From contig JBGVTO010000050.1 in assembly GCA_041862635.1 (NCBI GenBank), positions 1 to 15,763 of the forward strand: a DNA stretch of 15,763 bases, given 5' to 3'. The notes below the pieces were generated by a model. That model worked only from the letters and a program-made list of their open reading frames with translations, did no database searches and was not told where the DNA came from. Below are positions 12,734 through 15,763 of the stretch, one piece after another. The DNA comes from NIOZ-UU13 sp041862635. GTDB lineage: Bacteria; Planctomycetota; Phycisphaerae; Sedimentisphaerales; Anaerobacaceae. Positions within the stretch are counted from its first letter, which is position 1, and every line of letters starts with the position of its first letter. The position numbers and the translations under genes are program-made.

Positions 12734-13822
12734 ATGGCTGAACAGAAAGATAGTTTACCGGCAAAACTCGACGAAATCGAGGCACGCTACAACGAAATCG
12801 AAAAGCAGATTGCCGAGCCGGCGATCGCCTCCAACTCGGCCAAGCTGATAGCGCTATCCAAAGAGCAGGGAAAACTCAGAGCAATAGTTACAAAATACCG
12901 CTGGTACAAAAAGACATTAGCCGGAATTGAAGAGGCCGAGCAGATATTAGCCGATAGTACCGCCGACGAAGAATTCAGAGCGCTGGCAAAAGAAGATCTC
13001 CAAGAGCTTGAAGACAAAAAGAGCACCCTGCTCAAGGAGATTACAAACACTCTGGTAATGGCCGACGATATGGATGTCGATTCGGTCATAATGGAAATCC
13101 GAGCAGGCACCGGCGGCGAGGAGGCGGCCCTGTTCGCACGCGATTTGTACAATATGTATGTCAGATACGCTGAAAATCGCAGGTGGAAAGTTGAACAGCT
13201 TGACTTTAGCATATCAGAAAAAAGCGGTTTTCGCGAGGTCATATTCAATATCAAAGGCCCCGGCGTCTGGTCCGAATTAGGCTACGAGGGCGGCGGCCAT
13301 CGCGTCCAGCGAGTCCCGGAAACCGAATCGCAGGGCAGAATTCACACATCAGCAGCAACAGTGGCGGTACTGCCTGAGCCTGAAGAAGTCGATATCGAGA
13401 TATCGCCCGATGATGTTATCGAACACGTCAGCAGGTCAAGCGGGCCGGGCGGACAAAATGTCAACAAGGTCAGCAGTGCCATCAAGCTCGAGCATATCCC
13501 AACGGGGATTACCGTCAGCATGCAGGACGAGCAAAGCCAGCACAAAAACCGTGCCAAAGCCTGGCGGCTCTTAAGAAGCAGGGTTTACGAATATCATCAG
13601 AGCAAACAAAGGACCGAGCGTGACTCGCAGCGAAAGACGATGATTGGCTCAGGCGACAGGTCTCAAAAAGTCAGAACATATAATTTCCCGCAAAATCGTG
13701 TAACCGACCATAGAATTAACTTGTCGCTTTACAACCTGGATAAAATAATGGACGGCGACATAGGCGAACTGATTGCAGCACTGAAAGATTACGACAGACA
13801 GCGGAGATTGAAGAACCTTTAA
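12734..13822 (+). CDS. prfA: Peptide chain release factor 1
   Basis: The 362-residue protein matches the usual RF1 length (about 360). Domain 1 is the helical N-terminus (1-100). The decoding tripeptide is P195-E196-T197 in RVPETESQG, the RF1-type P-x-T motif that reads UAA and UAG (usually PAT or PVT; RF2 has SPF). The catalytic GGQ is at 239-241 in SSGPGGQNVN; its glutamine is the residue normally methylated by PrmC. The QDEQSQHKNRAKA and NFPQNRVTDHR motifs are intact. I chose ATG 12734 because conserved RF1 sequence starts there. The open frame continues upstream to 12659 through sequence with no family similarity. The RBS is weak. Instead of prmC, a P-loop/deoxyribosyltransferase-like gene follows. 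Confidence 0.96.
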   Translation: MAEQKDSLPAKLDEIEARYNEIEKQIAEPAIASNSAKLIALSKEQGKLRAIVTKYRWYKKTLAGIEEAEQILADSTADEEFRALAKEDLQELEDKKSTLLKEITNTLVMADDMDVDSVIMEIRAGTGGEEAALFARDLYNMYVRYAENRRWKVEQLDFSISEKSGFREVIFNIKGPGVWSELGYEGGGHRVQRVPETESQGRIHTSAATVAVLPEPEEVDIEISPDDVIEHVSRSSGPGGQNVNKVSSAIKLEHIPTGITVSMQDEQSQHKNRAKAWRLLRSRVYEYHQSKQRTERDSQRKTMIGSGDRSQKVRTYNFPQNRVTDHRINLSLYNLDKIMDGDIGELIAALKDYDRQRRLKNL

Positions 13823-13824
13823 GC

Positions 13825-13896
13825 CGCATCTCGTGAATAGTGAAGCGTATCTCGAAAAAAGATACGGGATACGAGATGCGAGATACGAGATACGAA
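13825..13896 (+). repeat. GATACGAGA tandem repeat with inverted copies between prfA and the next gene
   Basis: CGAGATACG occurs at 13879-13887 and 13886-13894, with variants GATACGGGA (13861 on) and ACGAGATGCG (13871-13880). Inverted partners lie just upstream: CGCATCTCGT (13825-13834) pairs perfectly with 13871-13880, and CGTATCTCG (13846-13854) pairs with 13879-13887. The block can form alternative hairpins just before the start codon at 13897. Confidence 0.65.
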
Positions 13897-14982
13897 ATGA
13901 TAGTCGTAGTTACCGGAATGGTCGGCGTTGATAAGAAAAGCTATCTTGAGAAAGTATGTCAATTCGCCGCCGAGAAAGGAAAAGAGACGCTGCTGTGTAA
14001 TGTCGGCGAGGCGATGTACGCCGAAGCACCCGATATCCCACCCGGCAAAATCTTAGATATACCAATGAAAAGGCTAAGCTCACTTCGCCGCAGCGTCTTC
14101 AAAGACATCATAGCAAAAGCCAAAAAGAGCCCGAACCTGATAGTCAATACTCACGCAACCTTCCGCTGGCGGCACGGACTGTTTCCGGCGGTGGATTTCG
14201 ACCAGATGCGCCAGCTCAACACCGATATGTATATCTGCCTGATTGACGGCGTAATCGCACTGCACACACGCCTCGTCGCTGAACACTCCGCCGAACACAC
14301 GCTGAAAGATTTGATTGTCTGGCGGGAAGAAGAGATCATCGGCACAGAAATGCTGTGCAAAGGTATTAACGAAAGGATTCCTTTTTACTGCCTTGCCCGC
14401 GGCACCGAAAGCGAAACCACCGAAACATTCTACGGACTTATCTTTGACGGCCGAACCAAAAAAGCATACTTGAGCTTCCCTATGACCGCAGTTGACAATA
14501 TGGAAGATGTGAAAAATGAAATTGACAAATTTCGACAATTGATGAAGCAATCATTTATCTGCTTTGACCCCGGTGATTTGGAAGAATCGTATCTGCCGCA
14601 AAAGGCCCAGCGGGCAAGCCAAAAAGGATTGGACTATGTTGAGGTTACGGCATTGGGGCGGAAAGTCCGGCTGGATTTGCACGAGGTTCAGCAAATCGAA
14701 CGCGATATTAACAGCCAGATATACGCCCGCGATTTTATGCTAATTGACCAGTCGGATATGATAATCAGCCTTATTCCGACGTTAGACGACGGACGAGCAG
14801 CAATATCCAGCGGAGTCGAAAGAGAGCTCCAGCACGCCCACGAGGCAGCGAAAGAAGTGTACGTCATCTGGACGGCAAAACAGAGTCCTTCTGTCTTTGT
14901 TACGCAAACCGCAACAAAAGTCTTTAACAATATGGCCGACGCAGTGGAGTTTTTCAAAAAGAAGGGATACGCAAAGAAATGA
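13897..14982 (+). CDS. Two-domain protein: degenerate P-loop NTPase-like N-terminus and nucleoside deoxyribosyltransferase-like C-terminus
   Basis: The 361-residue protein begins MIVVVTGMVGVDKKSYLEKV. This resembles an adenylate-kinase-like Walker A motif, but Asp replaces the last glycine and Lys-Lys-Ser replaces Lys-Ser/Thr, so nucleotide binding may be altered. The N-terminal part continues with KILDIPMKRLSSLRRSVFKD, LIVNTHATFRW and MYICLIDGVIALHTRL, which fit a kinase-like alpha/beta fold up to about residue 220. The C-terminal part (about 280-361) contains IYARDFMLIDQSDMIISLIP, then SGVERELQHAHEA, EVYVIWTAKQSPSVF and a final helix. It resembles the nucleoside 2-deoxyribosyltransferase superfamily, with a Glu in the expected place. 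The end also resembles the protein encoded at 11278. ATG 13840 would add 19 residues encoded by the GATACGAGA repeat, so I chose 13897. The family name and substrate are unknown to me. Confidence 0.7.
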   Translation: MIVVVTGMVGVDKKSYLEKVCQFAAEKGKETLLCNVGEAMYAEAPDIPPGKILDIPMKRLSSLRRSVFKDIIAKAKKSPNLIVNTHATFRWRHGLFPAVDFDQMRQLNTDMYICLIDGVIALHTRLVAEHSAEHTLKDLIVWREEEIIGTEMLCKGINERIPFYCLARGTESETTETFYGLIFDGRTKKAYLSFPMTAVDNMEDVKNEIDKFRQLMKQSFICFDPGDLEESYLPQKAQRASQKGLDYVEVTALGRKVRLDLHEVQQIERDINSQIYARDFMLIDQSDMIISLIPTLDDGRAAISSGVERELQHAHEAAKEVYVIWTAKQSPSVFVTQTATKVFNNMADAVEFFKKKGYAKK

Positions 14983-15067
14983 CAATCTGTGGCTGTGCAT
15001 AAAGCCTTGCATAAACGGGCTATTTGGATTATTTTGGGGCCTTCGTTATTGCTTAAAAGATGAGATT

Positions 15068-15283
15068 ATGAACATTAAGAAACGTCCAAATCATAAGATA
15101 TATATTCAAGTGCTTCGCCAAATGTCGCCTGAAAAAAGGCTGCTAAAGGCGTTTGAGCTGTCTGAATTTGCAAACCAGCTTTTTATCCAGGGATTACATA
15201 CAAGATATCCGAATCTTCCGGACGAAGATTTGAAAAGAATATTTTTAGAACGTCTCGATAAATGTCACAACAGAAATTACTAA
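15068..15283 (+). CDS. Small partner protein of an AbiEii-like nucleotidyltransferase (antitoxin-like)
   Basis: The 71-residue protein is helical and basic. Its pattern is RLLKAFELSEFANQLFIQGL, then HTRYPNLPDEDLKRIFLERL and a CHN tail. I remember this as a small-protein family encoded just upstream of nucleotidyltransferase-like genes and often described as an antitoxin or accessory. The frame is open upstream to about 14897, overlapping the previous gene, but the conserved part begins at ATG 15068, preceded by a weak GATGAGA. It overlaps the next gene by 22 bases in another frame, indicating a tightly coupled pair. Confidence 0.65.
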   Translation: MNIKKRPNHKIYIQVLRQMSPEKRLLKAFELSEFANQLFIQGLHTRYPNLPDEDLKRIFLERLDKCHNRNY

Positions 15284-15763
15284 AACAGGTTATCAAAACA
15301 CTCAACCAAACTGGGATCCAATATATGCTAACAGGCTCTGTAGCTTCGAGCTTGCAAGGCCAGCCCAGAGCCACCCACGATATTGATATGGTCATTGCTA
15401 TTGAGAAATCGAAAGCTCATGAACTGGCCGAAGCCTTCCCGTCCCCTGATTTTTATTTGGATGAACACAGTATCCTTGATGCAATTAGCGGGCAAAGTAT
15501 GTTCAACCTTATCGACTTAAAATCAGGTGACAAGGTTGACTTTTGGATATTATCTAACGAAGCTTTCGACAGGTCACGCTTTTTACGCAGGTATAGCGAA
15601 AAGTTCATGGGAACAGAAATGCGGGTTTCAAGCCCTGAAGATACAATATTAGCCAAGTTAAGATGGGCGAAACTCTGTGGTGGAAGTGAAAAACAATTTA
15701 CCGATGCCCTTCGGGTTTATGAGGTCCAGTATGGGAAATTAGACCTGGATTATATAGAACATT
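15262..15763 (+). CDS. AbiEii-like nucleotidyltransferase, partial (3' end beyond window)
   Basis: The visible 167 residues start at the ATG that overlaps the previous gene and remain open to the right edge. The nucleotidyltransferase motif reads YMLTGSVASSLQGQPRATHD then IDMVI, with G25-S26, R36, D40 and D42. A third Asp is at D93 in KVDFWIL. Further family signs are SSPEDTILAKLRWAK and GGSEKQFTDALRVYE, which in this superfamily lie in the helical region after the core. Proteins of this kind belong to the AbiEii/AbiGii-like or DUF6036-like nucleotidyltransferases. Some members act as toxins that modify tRNA by adding nucleotides, but that activity cannot be assumed here. The overlap with the small upstream gene fits a toxin-antitoxin-like arrangement. 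Confidence 0.78.
   Translation, partial: MSQQKLLKQVIKTLNQTGIQYMLTGSVASSLQGQPRATHDIDMVIAIEKSKAHELAEAFPSPDFYLDEHSILDAISGQSMFNLIDLKSGDKVDFWILSNEAFDRSRFLRRYSEKFMGTEMRVSSPEDTILAKLRWAKLCGGSEKQFTDALRVYEVQYGKLDLDYIEH

Overview
The window looks like a chromosome fragment of a Gram-negative (diderm) bacterium. My best guess is a planctomycete of the Phycisphaerae type. Evidence for an outer membrane is direct: several lipobox lipoproteins and LpoB/CsgG/FlgT-type periplasmic proteins. The phylum guess rests on the many families of short dispersed non-coding repeats (CAAACCCAAT arrays, CCTGAGCAAAGTCGAAGG-type elements, GATACGAGA runs, CCACAGAGGACACAGAG), which I remember from such genomes. It is an inference, not a database result.

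Layout. Positions 3-323 hold the 3' end of a glycoside hydrolase. Two plus-strand genes follow: an orphan one-helix protein (685-1044) and a TPR-like protein (1188-1670). From 5619 down to 1794 runs a minus-strand cluster of four exported envelope proteins: a COG3014-like lipoprotein, a YcfL-like lipoprotein, an LpoB-like lipoprotein and a FlgT/CsgG-like periplasmic protein. Its best promoter (5870-5897) is separated from the first gene by a 176-bp MITE-like element with terminal inverted repeats and TA flanks. Next come a glycine-zipper lipoprotein (6276-6503, plus) and a second CsgG/LpoB-like lipoprotein (6646-7293, minus), each with a good sigma70-type promoter, then a sugar-phosphate isomerase/epimerase-like TIM barrel (7815-8615, minus) with strong hairpins downstream.

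Positions 8616-9725 are mostly repeat-rich spacer. A compact plus-strand three-gene cassette follows (9845-11697): a nucleotidyltransferase, a small helical protein and a nucleoside 2-deoxyribosyltransferase-like protein. It is bordered on both sides by repeat-dense DNA and is the best candidate for an undescribed nucleotide-based conflict or signalling system.

After another repeat-rich spacer (11698-12284) comes a housekeeping block: rpmE (bL31) with promoter and terminator, prfA (RF1), and a two-domain protein (P-loop-like N-terminus, deoxyribosyltransferase-like C-terminus). The C-terminal end of that protein resembles the cassette's third gene. The window closes with a small protein overlapping an AbiEii-like nucleotidyltransferase (15068 to the edge), a pair resembling a toxin-antitoxin module.
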